DNA of 64,000 nt from S010-25 sp964441285 (GCA_964441285.1 CAYTUK010000005.1:62001-126000); one strand, 5' to 3'; positions 45,549-54,975 are shown, counted from the stretch's first letter. Made by a program: numbers and translations. The notes: generated by a model from the sequence alone, not told the origin.

Positions 45549-46379
45549 ATGTCGCATTTATCCGAAGCCTCAACCTCAAGCAGCACTGTAGCACCACATA
45601 CCGATAAACCATTAACTATTGCGAATAAGGATTACTGCTCGCGTCTGCTGGTTGGCACTGGCAAATATAAGAACAACAGAGAAACCGTTGCGGCACTGGA
45701 AGCCAGTGGTGCCAACATCATTACTATCGCCATTCGGCGCACCAATATTGGTCAGCACCCGGACGAACCTAATCTACTGGATGCATTACCAGTAAATAGA
45801 TACACCCTGCTACCAAACACCGCGGGCTGCTACAGTGTCGATGAAGCCGTACGCACCTGTCGACTGGCAAGAGAACTCCTCGATGGCCACAAACTGGTTA
45901 AGCTGGAAGTGCTGGCCGATGAGAAAACCTTATTTCCCAATGTTATTGAAACCATAAAAGCGGCCGAAATTCTGGTAAAAGACGGGTTTGATGTGATGGT
46001 ATATACCAATGATGACCCTCTAATCGCCAGGCAACTGGAAGAAACGGGCTGTGTTGCAATAATGCCACTAGCCGCCCCCATTGGGTCTGGGCTGGGTATA
46101 CGCAACCCCTATAATATTCTTACTATTATCGAAAATGCCAATGTCCCCGTGCTGGTTGATGCTGGGGTTGGTACCGCATCTGATGCCGCCATTGCAATGG
46201 AACTGGGATGTGACGGTATTTTAATGAACACTGCAATAGCCGCCGCAAAGAACCCGATATTGATGGCATCAGCAATGAAAAAAGCCACCGAGTCGGGTCG
46301 CGAAGCCTATCTTGCCGGACGTATGCCGAAAAAGCGTTTTGCTTCGGCTTCATCACCGATCGAGGGTTTATTCTTTTAA
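45549..46379 (+). CDS. thiG: Thiazole synthase ThiG
   Basis: This 276-residue TIM-barrel protein has SRLLVGTGKYKN near residue 33 and the Schiff-base lysine in LVKLEVLADEK. The phosphate-binding loops are PLAAPIGSGLGI and VDAGVGTASDAA. It condenses deoxyxylulose 5-phosphate, dehydroglycine and ThiS thiocarboxylate to the thiazole of thiamine. About 20 residues (MSHLSEASTSSSTVAPHTDK) precede the usual start, so translation may begin elsewhere. trmB follows after 36 bases. Confidence 0.95.
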   Translation: MSHLSEASTSSSTVAPHTDKPLTIANKDYCSRLLVGTGKYKNNRETVAALEASGANIITIAIRRTNIGQHPDEPNLLDALPVNRYTLLPNTAGCYSVDEAVRTCRLARELLDGHKLVKLEVLADEKTLFPNVIETIKAAEILVKDGFDVMVYTNDDPLIARQLEETGCVAIMPLAAPIGSGLGIRNPYNILTIIENANVPVLVDAGVGTASDAAIAMELGCDGILMNTAIAAAKNPILMASAMKKATESGREAYLAGRMPKKRFASASSPIEGLFF

Positions 46380-46415
46380 GCCTGCTGCTCACTCATACTA
46401 ACCAGCACCAAACTC

Positions 46416-47117
46416 GTGACCGAAAACCAGCAAACGATGCGGCTGCGCCATATACGCAGCTATATTCTCCGCCAGGGACGCCACACTGAGGCGCAAAAAA
46501 ATGCGCTGGAATCACATTGGCAGCAATATGGTATTGATAATTCCACTGTGCAGCTTAATTTTACTCAGCTATTTCACCGCACTTCGGATGTCGTCCTTGA
46601 AATTGGCTTTGGTAACGGTGAGTCCTTGCTACACCAGTCAGTCCAGTTTCCAGAGAAAGATTTTATTGGCATTGAAGTACACGGCCCTGGCATTGGGCAT
46701 TTACTTCATCGTATCGTTGAGCTTGAACTCAGTAATATACGCATTATTCGTCATGATGCTGTAGAAGTATTAAAACATCAGATAGCCGATAACAGCCTGG
46801 CTGGTGTTCAGCTTTTTTTCCCTGACCCCTGGCACAAAAGACGCCACCATAAACGCCGTCTGGTACAGATAGAATTCACTCAGCTGGTGCAAAGCAAACT
46901 CAAACTGGGCGGTTGTATGCATATGGCAACAGACTGGCAGAATTATGCCAGGCAAATGCTCAAGACCATGGATAGTACAGCAGGTTTTACCAGCCCTGTA
47001 GGGAAAAGTCGGTTCTCAGACAATAAAGGTTCGCGTACTGAAACCAAATTTGAACGCCGCGGTAAAAAATTAGGTCATCACGTCTGGGACCTTATCTATT
47101 ACAAATCAGATTCCTGA
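46416..47117 (+). CDS. trmB: tRNA (guanine-N7)-methyltransferase TrmB
   Basis: The 233-residue SAM-dependent enzyme has VVLEIGFGNGESLL (SAM motif I), LFFPDPWHKRRHHKRR and a C-terminal TKFERRGKKLGHHVWDL, all standard for TrmB, which makes m7G46 in tRNA. The frame begins with GTG at 46416; an ATG at 46437 (MRLRHIRSY) is also possible. Its position after thiG is common in Gammaproteobacteria. Confidence 0.93.
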   Translation: MTENQQTMRLRHIRSYILRQGRHTEAQKNALESHWQQYGIDNSTVQLNFTQLFHRTSDVVLEIGFGNGESLLHQSVQFPEKDFIGIEVHGPGIGHLLHRIVELELSNIRIIRHDAVEVLKHQIADNSLAGVQLFFPDPWHKRRHHKRRLVQIEFTQLVQSKLKLGGCMHMATDWQNYARQMLKTMDSTAGFTSPVGKSRFSDNKGSRTETKFERRGKKLGHHVWDLIYYKSDS

Positions 47118-47187
47118 TTTTTTAACGCAAAAATTATACTATACCGCAATCACGGTTCATTTTTAGCGCCGGAAAACCTCAACTATC

Positions 47188-47201
47188 TTGATTTTAATCA
47201 A
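47188..47201. promoter_or_regulatory. Perfect FNR/Anr-type binding site upstream of prk
   Basis: TTGATTTTAATCAA is an exact match to the FNR palindrome TTGAT-N4-ATCAA. Its centre is 31.5 bases before the start of a TATACT hexamer (47226-47231), close to the -41.5 geometry of class II FNR-activated promoters. The nearest gene downstream is prk. Oxygen-dependent control of prk is inferred. Confidence 0.65.
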
Positions 47202-47225
47202 TAACTTAATTACCACTTCAGGCAA

Positions 47226-47231
47226 TATACT
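47226..47231 (+). promoter_or_regulatory. Candidate -10 element for prk
   Basis: TATACT matches five of six bases of TATAAT and stands at the distance expected from the FNR-type site upstream. The predicted start of transcription near 47237 leaves a leader of about 255 bases before the prk ATG. No riboswitch or attenuator is recognisable in that leader. Confidence 0.45.
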
Positions 47232-47492
47232 CGTGTCGCATTTGTGCCTGTAACTGAGAAGAAAGCCGTTAACCGCTGAAGGAACCTGCATAAACACTCA
47301 GAAAACGCTACAATACTCGGCTTAAAAATTACATACACTGCATTATGCAGGCTGATGGGTACAAAAAATAGCTCGTCAGATCAATGCTGCTCTAATCACC
47401 CTACCCCAGCGGAATCCACCCCGTCAGGGCCTGGGCAACACGAAGATCAGCTAACTAATACAACAGAATTTTGTTACTTCAGGAGTACTTTA

Positions 47493-48371
47493 ATGTCTAA
47501 AAAACATCCTATCGTTGTTGTAACCGGCTCATCAGGCGCGGGCACATCCACTGTTAAGCATGCTTTCGAACACATATTTATCCGCGAAAAGATCACCCCC
47601 GTCATTATCGAAGGTGATAGCTTCCATCGTTTTAACCGCGCCGAAATGAAAAAAGCAATGGCCGAAGAAGAAGCGAAAGGCAATAAAAATTTCAGCCATT
47701 TTGGTGAAGAGGCCAACGAATTTGAAAAACTTGAAGAGCTGTTCAGAAGTTATGGTGAAACTGGAAGCGGTAAACAGCGCCTTTACCTCCATAGTTGCGA
47801 AGAAGCCGATGCCTACCCTGGCCTGCAACCTGGCCAGTTCACTCCCTGGGAAGACGTGCCTTCCGGCACCGACGTTATGTTTTATGAGGGACTGCATGGG
47901 GGGGTAGTAACAGAAAAAGTCGACATCGCTTCACACGTTGATTTACTGGTCGGTGTTGTGCCCTCGGTTAACCTTGAATGGATTCAGAAAATTCAACGTG
48001 ATAACGCTGAACGCGGCTATTCAGAAGAAGTCATCGTTGATACCATACTTCGTCGTATGGATGATTATGTTCACTACATTACACCCCAGTTCTCACGTAC
48101 TGATATTAACTTCCAGCGCATTGCCACCGTTGACACCTCAAACCCGTTTATTGCACGCGATATTCCTTTACCCGATGAAAGTTTCATTGTGATCCGCTTT
48201 AGAGATCCAAATAAGCTTGATATTAGTTTCCCCTATCTACTTGACATGATTCCACATTCATTTATGTCGCGCCGGAATACTATTGTTATCCCAGGCGGCA
48301 AAATGGGGTTTGCAATGGAGTTAATATTAACCCCTGTCATTCACCAAATGATTTCAGGCTCCAAGCAGTAA
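47493..48371 (+). CDS. prk: Phosphoribulokinase
   Basis: From ATG at 47493 the protein is 292 residues and begins MSKKHPIVVVTGSSGAGTST with the Walker A loop. It contains FYEGLHGG and RRMDDYVHYITPQFSRTDINFQR, as in proteobacterial (class I) phosphoribulokinase. AGGAGT at 47481 is seven bases upstream. An in-frame ATG at 47355 would add 46 residues of non-conserved sequence and is less likely. It makes ribulose 1,5-bisphosphate for the Calvin cycle. RuBisCO is not in the window. A perfect FNR-type site lies 290 bases upstream. Confidence 0.95.
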   Translation: MSKKHPIVVVTGSSGAGTSTVKHAFEHIFIREKITPVIIEGDSFHRFNRAEMKKAMAEEEAKGNKNFSHFGEEANEFEKLEELFRSYGETGSGKQRLYLHSCEEADAYPGLQPGQFTPWEDVPSGTDVMFYEGLHGGVVTEKVDIASHVDLLVGVVPSVNLEWIQKIQRDNAERGYSEEVIVDTILRRMDDYVHYITPQFSRTDINFQRIATVDTSNPFIARDIPLPDESFIVIRFRDPNKLDISFPYLLDMIPHSFMSRRNTIVIPGGKMGFAMELILTPVIHQMISGSKQ

Positions 48372-48424
48372 ATTTTATCTTTCCAGTTCTATCCAGAGTA
48401 ACTACTACCCCATTAAACAGGACG

Positions 48425-48462
48425 ACACCAGCCATAACCGTATTGACAGTTATGGCTGGTGT
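48425..48462 (+). terminator. Hairpin after prk, candidate terminator
   Basis: ACACCAGCCATAAC pairs perfectly with GTTATGGCTGGTGT (14 base pairs) around a ten-base loop. It stands 53 bases after the prk stop. A strong U-tract does not follow, so it may act as a 3' stabiliser as much as a terminator. Confidence 0.6.
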
Positions 48463-48501
48463 TCATCTGCACGATTTAATTAACCCTTTTTCTCCAGGCT
48501 G

Positions 48502-49266
48502 ATGCCATACTCAATAATTGACACCCACTGTCACCTTGATTTTGACTGCTTCAATCAGGATAGAATACACGTTATTGAACGCGCCAGAAAAAACCACATC
48601 AGCGATATCATTATTCCTGGCACTGAAAAAAAATACTGGCACCGGATCGAAATTTTATGCCAGCATGCACATTTACATGCCTGCTATGGTTTACACCCAT
48701 ACTGGATTAAATCACAGGCTAAAGATGATCTTAAATTGCTACAGGAGATAGCTAGCCAGAAAAACTGTATTGGTATCGGCGAATGTGGTCTCGATTTCCG
48801 CGACGATCAGGCTGACAGAGAACAACAGCAGTATTTTTTTGAAGCACAGCTTGAGATAGCATATAAGGTACAGTTACCGGTGGTTATTCACTCAGTACGC
48901 GCAACCGAAACAGTTATAAGAACCTTAGAGAAATTTCCAGCCTTAACCGGCATGATACACAGTTATTCTGGCAGTTTTGAACAGGCTTTACAGCTAATTG
49001 ATATGGGTTTTTATATCAGTATTGGTGGCAACGTTACTTATAAACACGCAAAAAAATTACATAAGGTGGCAACACTCATCCCCTTAGAGAATTTATTGCT
49101 GGAAACCGACTCACCAGATCAGCCTGATAACACACATCAGCAAGAGCGGAATGAACCTGCCTATCTGGTTAATGTATTAAATTACATAACACAATTAAGA
49201 AATGAAACCTTAGTAACAATTGCCGAACAAACCAGTCTAAACACAAAAAAATTATTTGGCCTTTAA
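48502..49266 (+). CDS. TatD-family metal-dependent hydrolase
   Basis: This 254-residue TIM-barrel hydrolase has DTHCHLDF (metal ligands) at the start, GIGECGLDF (metal-bridging Glu), and LLETDSPDQP (Asp) near the end. TatD/YcfH/YjjV proteins are 3'-5' DNases and quality-control hydrolases. Comparison suggests the YjjV branch, but sequence alone does not decide. It is convergent with plsC. Confidence 0.88.
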   Translation: MPYSIIDTHCHLDFDCFNQDRIHVIERARKNHISDIIIPGTEKKYWHRIEILCQHAHLHACYGLHPYWIKSQAKDDLKLLQEIASQKNCIGIGECGLDFRDDQADREQQQYFFEAQLEIAYKVQLPVVIHSVRATETVIRTLEKFPALTGMIHSYSGSFEQALQLIDMGFYISIGGNVTYKHAKKLHKVATLIPLENLLLETDSPDQPDNTHQQERNEPAYLVNVLNYITQLRNETLVTIAEQTSLNTKKLFGL

Positions 49267-49319
49267 TCGTTTGCTCGGCTCGGAAAATATAACCTTAGAA
49301 CCAGGTCAGAGAATCCCAA

Positions 49320-50087
49320 TTATTTCCTGTTCCAACGTACTGGATCGCTGATTGTCTGCATGGTATTTTCAATCCAGTCATGCACTTCAGACAGCACCTT
49401 ATCGGCCGGTTTATTATTAGCTTCAATCATCGGCCCAACACATACAGTGATCGTCCCTGGCCATTTAATAAAACTGTGCCGTGGCCAGAACTCACCTGCA
49501 TTATGCGCAACAGGTAAAATAGGGTAACCACTTTTTACGGCCAACAATGCACCACCAATTTTATATTTTTGCTCTATACCCGGAACAGATCGTGTCCCTT
49601 CTGGGAACAGAATTAACCATTTACCCTGCTTTAATTTTTTTATACCTTCATGTAACAGTTGATATACCGCTTTTCTGCCAGCACCACGATTAATCGCGAT
49701 GGGGTCGGTGAGCGCCAGCGCCCAGCCGAAAATCGGGATAATCATTAGTTCACGCTTAAACACCCAGCGCCCCAAGGGGATAATGGCATGTAACGCCAGC
49801 GTTTCCCAGGTTGACTGGTGCTTACATAAAACAATTGCGTTTTGCCTGGTAATGTATTCTTTACCTTTTACAACATAATCCAGTTTACAAATAACTTTCA
49901 GCAGCCATAAGCTTGAACAAGCCCATAATTTAGCGATGCGCAAACGGAAATTTGAGGGCGTAAAAAATAATACCGTGAGCAGTAAACCAAAAATTACGGT
50001 AGTAAAAACAAACCCGACCCAAAAAATAGCCGAGCGAAAATATAATAGAAATCGAAAGGGCATTTTATTTTCTACTATTTTACTCAT
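49320..50087 (-). CDS. plsC: 1-acyl-sn-glycerol-3-phosphate acyltransferase
   Basis: The 255-residue membrane enzyme has an N-terminal hydrophobic segment (about 12-40). The HX4D motif is HQSTWE, with Glu in place of Asp, as in many proteobacterial relatives, followed by the substrate motif FPEGTRS. It makes phosphatidic acid from lysophosphatidic acid. A dispersed repeat separates it from gmhB upstream. Confidence 0.88.
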   Translation of the reverse strand: MSKIVENKMPFRFLLYFRSAIFWVGFVFTTVIFGLLLTVLFFTPSNFRLRIAKLWACSSLWLLKVICKLDYVVKGKEYITRQNAIVLCKHQSTWETLALHAIIPLGRWVFKRELMIIPIFGWALALTDPIAINRGAGRKAVYQLLHEGIKKLKQGKWLILFPEGTRSVPGIEQKYKIGGALLAVKSGYPILPVAHNAGEFWPRHSFIKWPGTITVCVGPMIEANNKPADKVLSEVHDWIENTMQTISDPVRWNRK

Positions 50088-50154
50088 TATAAATTATCAT
50101 TGCTGTCCCGTTGGAGATAAAATATTTACACATAAGATTAACCAGACCGCTAAA

Positions 50155-50289
50155 TTACTCACCGTACGGATGAAAAGGCCACCCATTGTTCAAGACCGTC
50201 AGCCGCAAGGATGCAGGTGTCGAGTCGACAGAGATGTATTCACCGCGTGTCTTTAACAATGGGTAGCCTGTTCATTCGTTTCAGTAATA
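50155..50289 (-). repeat. Dispersed inverted-repeat element, copy 3
   Basis: This full-length copy begins TTACTCACCGTACGGATGAA and ends TTTCAGTAATA. Left arm GGCCACCCATTGTT pairs with right arm AACAATGGGTAGCC. The core (GACCGTCAGCCGCAAGGATG) is in the reverse orientation relative to copies 2, 4, 5 and 6. It lies between the plsC start and the gmhB stop, so it could be transcribed with both. Confidence 0.85.
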
Positions 50290-50296
50290 TGTGATA

Positions 50297-50851
50297 TTAA
50301 ATTTTACCTGCAAGAATGGCATCAACAGCACTGGAAAGATCATCAAAAACAGGAACTGTTTGTTTACATTCAACCTTAAGAATAAGCTCGGCTTTTTTGC
50401 CTTTACCAGTACGAACTAATATCGGTTTTGCCTGTGCCGCATGAGCTGTTTTCATGTCACCAACCGTATCACCAATAAAAAAAACATTATTTAGTGAAAT
50501 ATTAAATCGCTGACCTATTTCAAGCAACATGGCAGGTTTGGGTTTGCGACAGTGACAGTTTTCCTCCGGGGTATGTGGACAAAAGAATATCGCATCAATA
50601 CGTCCATTTTCCGCGGCTAACAGAGTATTCATCTTTGCATGCATGGCAGACAGCATTTCAAGGTTAAAGTAACCGCGGGAAATTCCTGATTGATTGCTTG
50701 CTACGGTTACGATGTAACCGGCATGGTTTAAACGTGAAATTGCTGCCAGGCTACCCTTAATTGGCAGCCATTCATCCAAATTTTTAATGTACTCATCAGA
50801 GTCCTGATTAATAACTCCGTCCCTGTCCAGTATAATTAATTTATGCGACAT
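50297..50851 (-). CDS. gmhB: D-glycero-beta-D-manno-heptose 1,7-bisphosphate 7-phosphatase
   Basis: This 184-residue HAD phosphatase has DRDGVINQDSDEYIKN (nucleophile Asp and acid Asp), the zinc motif CPHTPEENCHCRKP and GDTVGDMKTA (motif III/IV). It serves heptose synthesis for the lipopolysaccharide inner core. It is 15 bases downstream of glyS, a common gammaproteobacterial arrangement. A dispersed repeat follows its stop within ten bases. Confidence 0.93.
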   Translation of the reverse strand: MSHKLIILDRDGVINQDSDEYIKNLDEWLPIKGSLAAISRLNHAGYIVTVASNQSGISRGYFNLEMLSAMHAKMNTLLAAENGRIDAIFFCPHTPEENCHCRKPKPAMLLEIGQRFNISLNNVFFIGDTVGDMKTAHAAQAKPILVRTGKGKKAELILKVECKQTVPVFDDLSSAVDAILAGKI

Positions 50852-50866
50852 AGTATTAACCGAGAA

Positions 50867-52960
50867 TCAAGCCTGATGCAGACAGGACAAGTCTGCCGTG
50901 CGTAAGAATAAAACATGCATAGTGTTAAGCAGCGCAATACGATTATTCTTTATTTTCTCGTTTTCACTCATCACCATTACCGCATCAAAAAAAGCATCTA
51001 CAGGTTCCCGTAAAACGGATAACTGCTTTAATGCTGTAGCATAATCGCCACTATCAAACAATGGCTCAACCTTAGCCTGCAGCGTCATTAACTGCTGATA
51101 AAGATTGATTTCTTCCTCTGCCTCCAATAATGCTTCATCAACATGGCCAACTGCTGCAAGCGCCGATTTCTTAATGATGTTCCCGACTCGCTTATTTGCT
51201 GCCGCCAGACTTTCTGCTTCAGGCAATGCCCTAAAAGCAGTCACTGCTTTAATGCGCTTATCAAAGTCCAGTGGCCGCGAAAGCCTGAGCCCAACTACCG
51301 CATCAAATACATCTACCAGCACGCCCTGGTCCAGATAATAAGCTCGCAGACGATCAAGAATATAATCAAAAACATCATCCTCAATTTTTGAGGCATCAAT
51401 CTTATCTGCTAACAATTTTGCCGCTGTTGTAATCATTATTTTTAAATCAAGATCCAGTTCACGTTCTATAATAGTTCGCAATATACCCAGTGATGAACGG
51501 CGTAAGGCATAAGGATCTTTCACACCACTTGGTTTTTGTCCGATGGCAAAAATACCAACCAGCGTATCAAGCTTATCACTGATGGAAAGTATCTGGCCGG
51601 TTACTGTAGTTGCGGTATCATCACCAGCGCCACGGGGCTTATATTGTTCATCTATCGCGATAGCGACTGCCCCCAGCTCGCTACTAATTTCAGCATAACG
51701 TTTACCCATCACGCCTTGAAGTGATGGGAATTCACCAACCATTTCTGTCATTAAATCGCACTTACTTAATAAGGCTGCGCGTTTCACATAGTCAACATTA
51801 GCGTTAAGCGATTGTGCAACGCTTTCAGCCAACGCTGATACGCGACGGGTTTTATCCGCCATACTGCCAAGCTTTTCCTGGAAAACAACATTTTCCAGCG
51901 CCGGTAAAAAATCGACCAGTGACTGCTTCTGATCCTGTTCCCAGAAGAATTTTGCATCTGCCAAACGCGGCCGTATTACCCGCTCATTGCCAGATTTCAC
52001 TTTTTCCGGTGACTGACTTTCAATATTACTGATCGTAATAAAGCAGTTTTTTAGTTGACCATTTTCATTAACTACCGGAAAATATTTCTGATTGTCCTGC
52101 ATGGTTTTAATTAAAACTTCTGCCGGCACAGATAAAAAACTGGCTTCAAACTCGCCCGCAACAGCAACTGGCCATTCATTTAAAGCCGTGACTTCATCAA
52201 GTAAATTTTCATCAATTACGGCTGTCCCACCTAGCTTTCCAGCAACAGACACAATCTGTTGTTTTATACTCTGTTGCCGCGCTTTAAAATCTGCCAGCAC
52301 AAAACCCTCTGTCCGCAGTTGAGTTTTATAATCTGCTGCCTGCGCCAGAGTAACCACTGCGCCTGCATGAAAACGGTGCCCCTGTGTCTGATTAGAACTT
52401 TTCACACCAAGAATTTCTACGTCAATCACATTAGACCCATACATCAATACTACCCAGTGTACCGGACGCACAAACTCCACGGTTTTGTCACCCCAACGCA
52501 TCCGTTTGGGGATGGGTAATTCCGCCAGCATCTGATTCGCAATGTCTTCGATTAAAGCCGATAATGCGCGACCTTTTTCAACTGCTTTAAATACCAGCCA
52601 GGTCCCTTTTTCGGTTTTCTGTTGCTCCAGCTGATCAACTTCAACGCCACAGGAGCGCGCAAAGCCTTGCGCGGCTTTCGTCGGCTTGCCAGCATCATCG
52701 AATGCAGCTTTTAATGCTGGACCCTTACGCTCAACTTTTCTGTCTGGCTGGCAGCCTGCCAGGTCACTAATCAATACAGCAAGACGACGTGGTGAGGCAA
52801 ACGATTCAACGGTTTTAATTTCGAAACCCGCTTTTTTTAAACCATTAACCATCCCGGCAGTAAAAGCAGCGGATAGCTGTTTTAAGGCTTTCGGCGGTAA
52901 CTCCTCAGTACCAATCTCCAGTAATAAATCATTTTGTAAAAAATTGTTTTTTTCAGACAC
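50867..52960 (-). CDS. glyS: Glycyl-tRNA synthetase beta subunit
   Basis: This 697-residue protein begins with DLLLEIGTEELPPKALKQL, the classic GlyS start, and has KRMRWGDKTVEFVRPVHW and a C-terminal HD/anticodon-type region. It is the partner of GlyQ in the bacterial alpha2-beta2 enzyme. It starts 32 bases after glyQ. The length is close to E. coli GlyS (689). Confidence 0.97.
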   Translation of the reverse strand: MSEKNNFLQNDLLLEIGTEELPPKALKQLSAAFTAGMVNGLKKAGFEIKTVESFASPRRLAVLISDLAGCQPDRKVERKGPALKAAFDDAGKPTKAAQGFARSCGVEVDQLEQQKTEKGTWLVFKAVEKGRALSALIEDIANQMLAELPIPKRMRWGDKTVEFVRPVHWVVLMYGSNVIDVEILGVKSSNQTQGHRFHAGAVVTLAQAADYKTQLRTEGFVLADFKARQQSIKQQIVSVAGKLGGTAVIDENLLDEVTALNEWPVAVAGEFEASFLSVPAEVLIKTMQDNQKYFPVVNENGQLKNCFITISNIESQSPEKVKSGNERVIRPRLADAKFFWEQDQKQSLVDFLPALENVVFQEKLGSMADKTRRVSALAESVAQSLNANVDYVKRAALLSKCDLMTEMVGEFPSLQGVMGKRYAEISSELGAVAIAIDEQYKPRGAGDDTATTVTGQILSISDKLDTLVGIFAIGQKPSGVKDPYALRRSSLGILRTIIERELDLDLKIMITTAAKLLADKIDASKIEDDVFDYILDRLRAYYLDQGVLVDVFDAVVGLRLSRPLDFDKRIKAVTAFRALPEAESLAAANKRVGNIIKKSALAAVGHVDEALLEAEEEINLYQQLMTLQAKVEPLFDSGDYATALKQLSVLREPVDAFFDAVMVMSENEKIKNNRIALLNTMHVLFLRTADLSCLHQA

Positions 52961-52992
52961 AATAAGTAACCATTTTCCCAGAGATGAATGAA

Positions 52993-53889
52993 TCAGGTTT
53001 TTCCAATCGGAAAACCAAGTGCCTCGCGAGATGCGTAATAGGTTTGCGCCACAGCACGCGACAGAGACCGCACTCTTAAAATAAACCGCTGACGTTCAGT
53101 CACTGAAATAGCGTGGCGCGCATCCAGTAAATTAAACATGTGCGACGCTTTCAAAACCTGTTCGTATGCTGGTAGCGGCAACCCCAGCCCAATCAGGCGC
53201 TGGCTTTCCGCTTCACAATCATCAAAACCTTTAAACAGAATGTCCGTATTTGCCTGCTCAAAATTGTAGGTGGACATTTCCACTTCATTTTGATGAAATA
53301 TATCACCATACGTCAGCACCCCCTCTGCCCCCCGTGTCCAGACCAGATCAAAAACACTTTCAACTTCCTGTAAATACATTGCCAGACGCTCAAGCCCGTA
53401 GGTGATTTCTCCCGTTACCGGGCGGCACTCTAGTCCACCCACCTGCTGAAAATAGGTAAACTGTGTCACTTCCATACCATTGAGCCAGACTTCCCAGCCT
53501 AATCCCCAGGCACCTAATGTTGGCGATTCCCAATCATCCTCAACAAAACGTACATCGTGTTCCAGTAAATTAAATCCCAGGGCTTGCAGTGAACCCAGAT
53601 ACAGATCCTGAATATTATCCGGTGATGGTTTTAACACCACCTGAAACTGATAATAATGCTGCAGACGGTTCGGGTTTTCTCCATAACGTCCGTCAGTAGG
53701 GCGGCGACAGGGCTGCACGTAGGTCGCACGCCAGGGTTCAGGCCCTATGGCACGGAGAAAAGTGGCTGGATGAAAGGTGCCGGCACCCACTTCCATATCG
53801 AGTGGCTGCAATACCGCACAGCCCTGTTTTTGCCAGTAATCCTGAACCGCAAAGATCAGCCCCTGAAAAGTTGATACGTCATAAGCCAT
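52993..53889 (-). CDS. glyQ: Glycyl-tRNA synthetase alpha subunit
   Basis: This 298-residue catalytic subunit contains TFQGLIFAVQDYWQKQGCAV and EPWRATYVQPCRRPTDGRYG near the start, with the class II synthetase fold; MEVTQFTYFQQVGG lies further on. It charges tRNA-Gly. The 215-base gap upstream (53890-54104) shows no gene or T-box-like leader. Confidence 0.97.
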   Translation of the reverse strand: MAYDVSTFQGLIFAVQDYWQKQGCAVLQPLDMEVGAGTFHPATFLRAIGPEPWRATYVQPCRRPTDGRYGENPNRLQHYYQFQVVLKPSPDNIQDLYLGSLQALGFNLLEHDVRFVEDDWESPTLGAWGLGWEVWLNGMEVTQFTYFQQVGGLECRPVTGEITYGLERLAMYLQEVESVFDLVWTRGAEGVLTYGDIFHQNEVEMSTYNFEQANTDILFKGFDDCEAESQRLIGLGLPLPAYEQVLKASHMFNLLDARHAISVTERQRFILRVRSLSRAVAQTYYASREALGFPIGKT

Positions 53890-54104
53890 TTAGCCGAAAT
53901 CCGTCAATATTCTGATAAAATTCAAAGCGGGGAGTATAACCCATGATGGCCATTACACCGAGTTTTCATTGAAATTACTCTCTGGCCGCTAGCATGATTA
54001 AATTAAAGATTTCCACACAATAACCGTTTTTATCTATAACACCTATAATTAAGCTGAAATGTTCAAAAATATGACCTTACTTTATTCCTTCAGGGTGACA
54101 AATT

Positions 54105-54677
54105 ATGAACACAAAACTGATTCTTGCCGAAACCGAATTAGAACAATGGCATAAATTGATCCGTGAGGCTGAAGCCGACTATGGTTACGCACTGGACGAA
54201 TCCATGCAGAGTTATCTGGTTTTCACCCTGATGCGTTTTATGAAAGAACAGGCACTCAATACGCATGCACTTGCTTTGGATTACCTGGAAGCGCACTGCC
54301 TGCCCGAAAAGATGAAACTTGATCAACTCCGTAATATAGGTGACCAGTGCTTACTGATTTCAGGTCTTTTCCCTAAACGCGCACAAAAAAACAATGTCCG
54401 CATCAGTTATTACGTCGATCTGGGTCGTAGCGCGTACCACCACCTGAGCCACTGTACCCAACGAAGCATGGCCGAACTATATAGTCGGCTTGCTGCAACT
54501 TTTATCCAGCTAATGGATCTGCTGCAAACCATTCGCCATTACAGCGCCCCTGCTTTACAGCCCATTGCTGCGCTGGAGCTATGGAGCGACACAGGGAGTC
54601 AATTCGCCTACAAATTGCATCCTGCAAACGCATTACCGTTACATGAGAGCCTGATAAATCGCCGTTTAAAACAATAA
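54105..54677 (+). CDS. Unrecognised conserved-type helical protein
   Basis: This 190-residue protein is cytosolic and helical. It contains LDYLEAHCLPEKMKLDQLRNIGDQCLLISGLFPKRAQ and YYVDLGRSAYHHLS, a pattern that looks conserved rather than random. There is no signal peptide, membrane segment or recognised catalytic motif. It is a single gene on the plus strand followed by a dispersed repeat. I can give no function. Confidence 0.6.
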   Translation: MNTKLILAETELEQWHKLIREAEADYGYALDESMQSYLVFTLMRFMKEQALNTHALALDYLEAHCLPEKMKLDQLRNIGDQCLLISGLFPKRAQKNNVRISYYVDLGRSAYHHLSHCTQRSMAELYSRLAATFIQLMDLLQTIRHYSAPALQPIAALELWSDTGSQFAYKLHPANALPLHESLINRRLKQ

Positions 54678-54741
54678 CCTTATTAAACCTGTTAGTACCC
54701 ATTCCTAAAAAAGAGTATTGTATTGCACCAATAATGCCAAC

Positions 54742-54877
54742 TTACTAACAGGATGGATGAAACGGATACTTATGCTGTCAAAACACACCGTAAAGACATC
54801 CATGTAGGCTCGTCACCTGCATCCGCAGCTGACGGTCTTAAACCATAAGTATCCTCTTTTTATCCGGTTCAGTAATA
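54742..54877 (+). repeat. Dispersed inverted-repeat element, copy 4
   Basis: This copy begins TTACTAACAGGATGGATGAA and ends TTCAGTAATA. The left arm GGATACTTATG pairs with the right arm CATAAGTATCC. The core is GCATCCGCAGCTGACGG. It lies about 100 bases upstream of the sodB start, and its transcript would not overlap a gene. Confidence 0.85.
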
Positions 54878-54975
54878 CTAAAAAAATGAAGTGTCGAGTA
54901 GATCTAATTATACATACCGACTCTTTAAAAGGTATTTCACACAGGTTACTTTAATTATTAACGAGGAAAGAACAA

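Noticed and set aside
47355..47492. Longer prk from ATG at 47355
   Set aside because: The extra 46 residues are low-complexity and unlike any phosphoribulokinase start, while 47493 has AGGAGT at the right distance.
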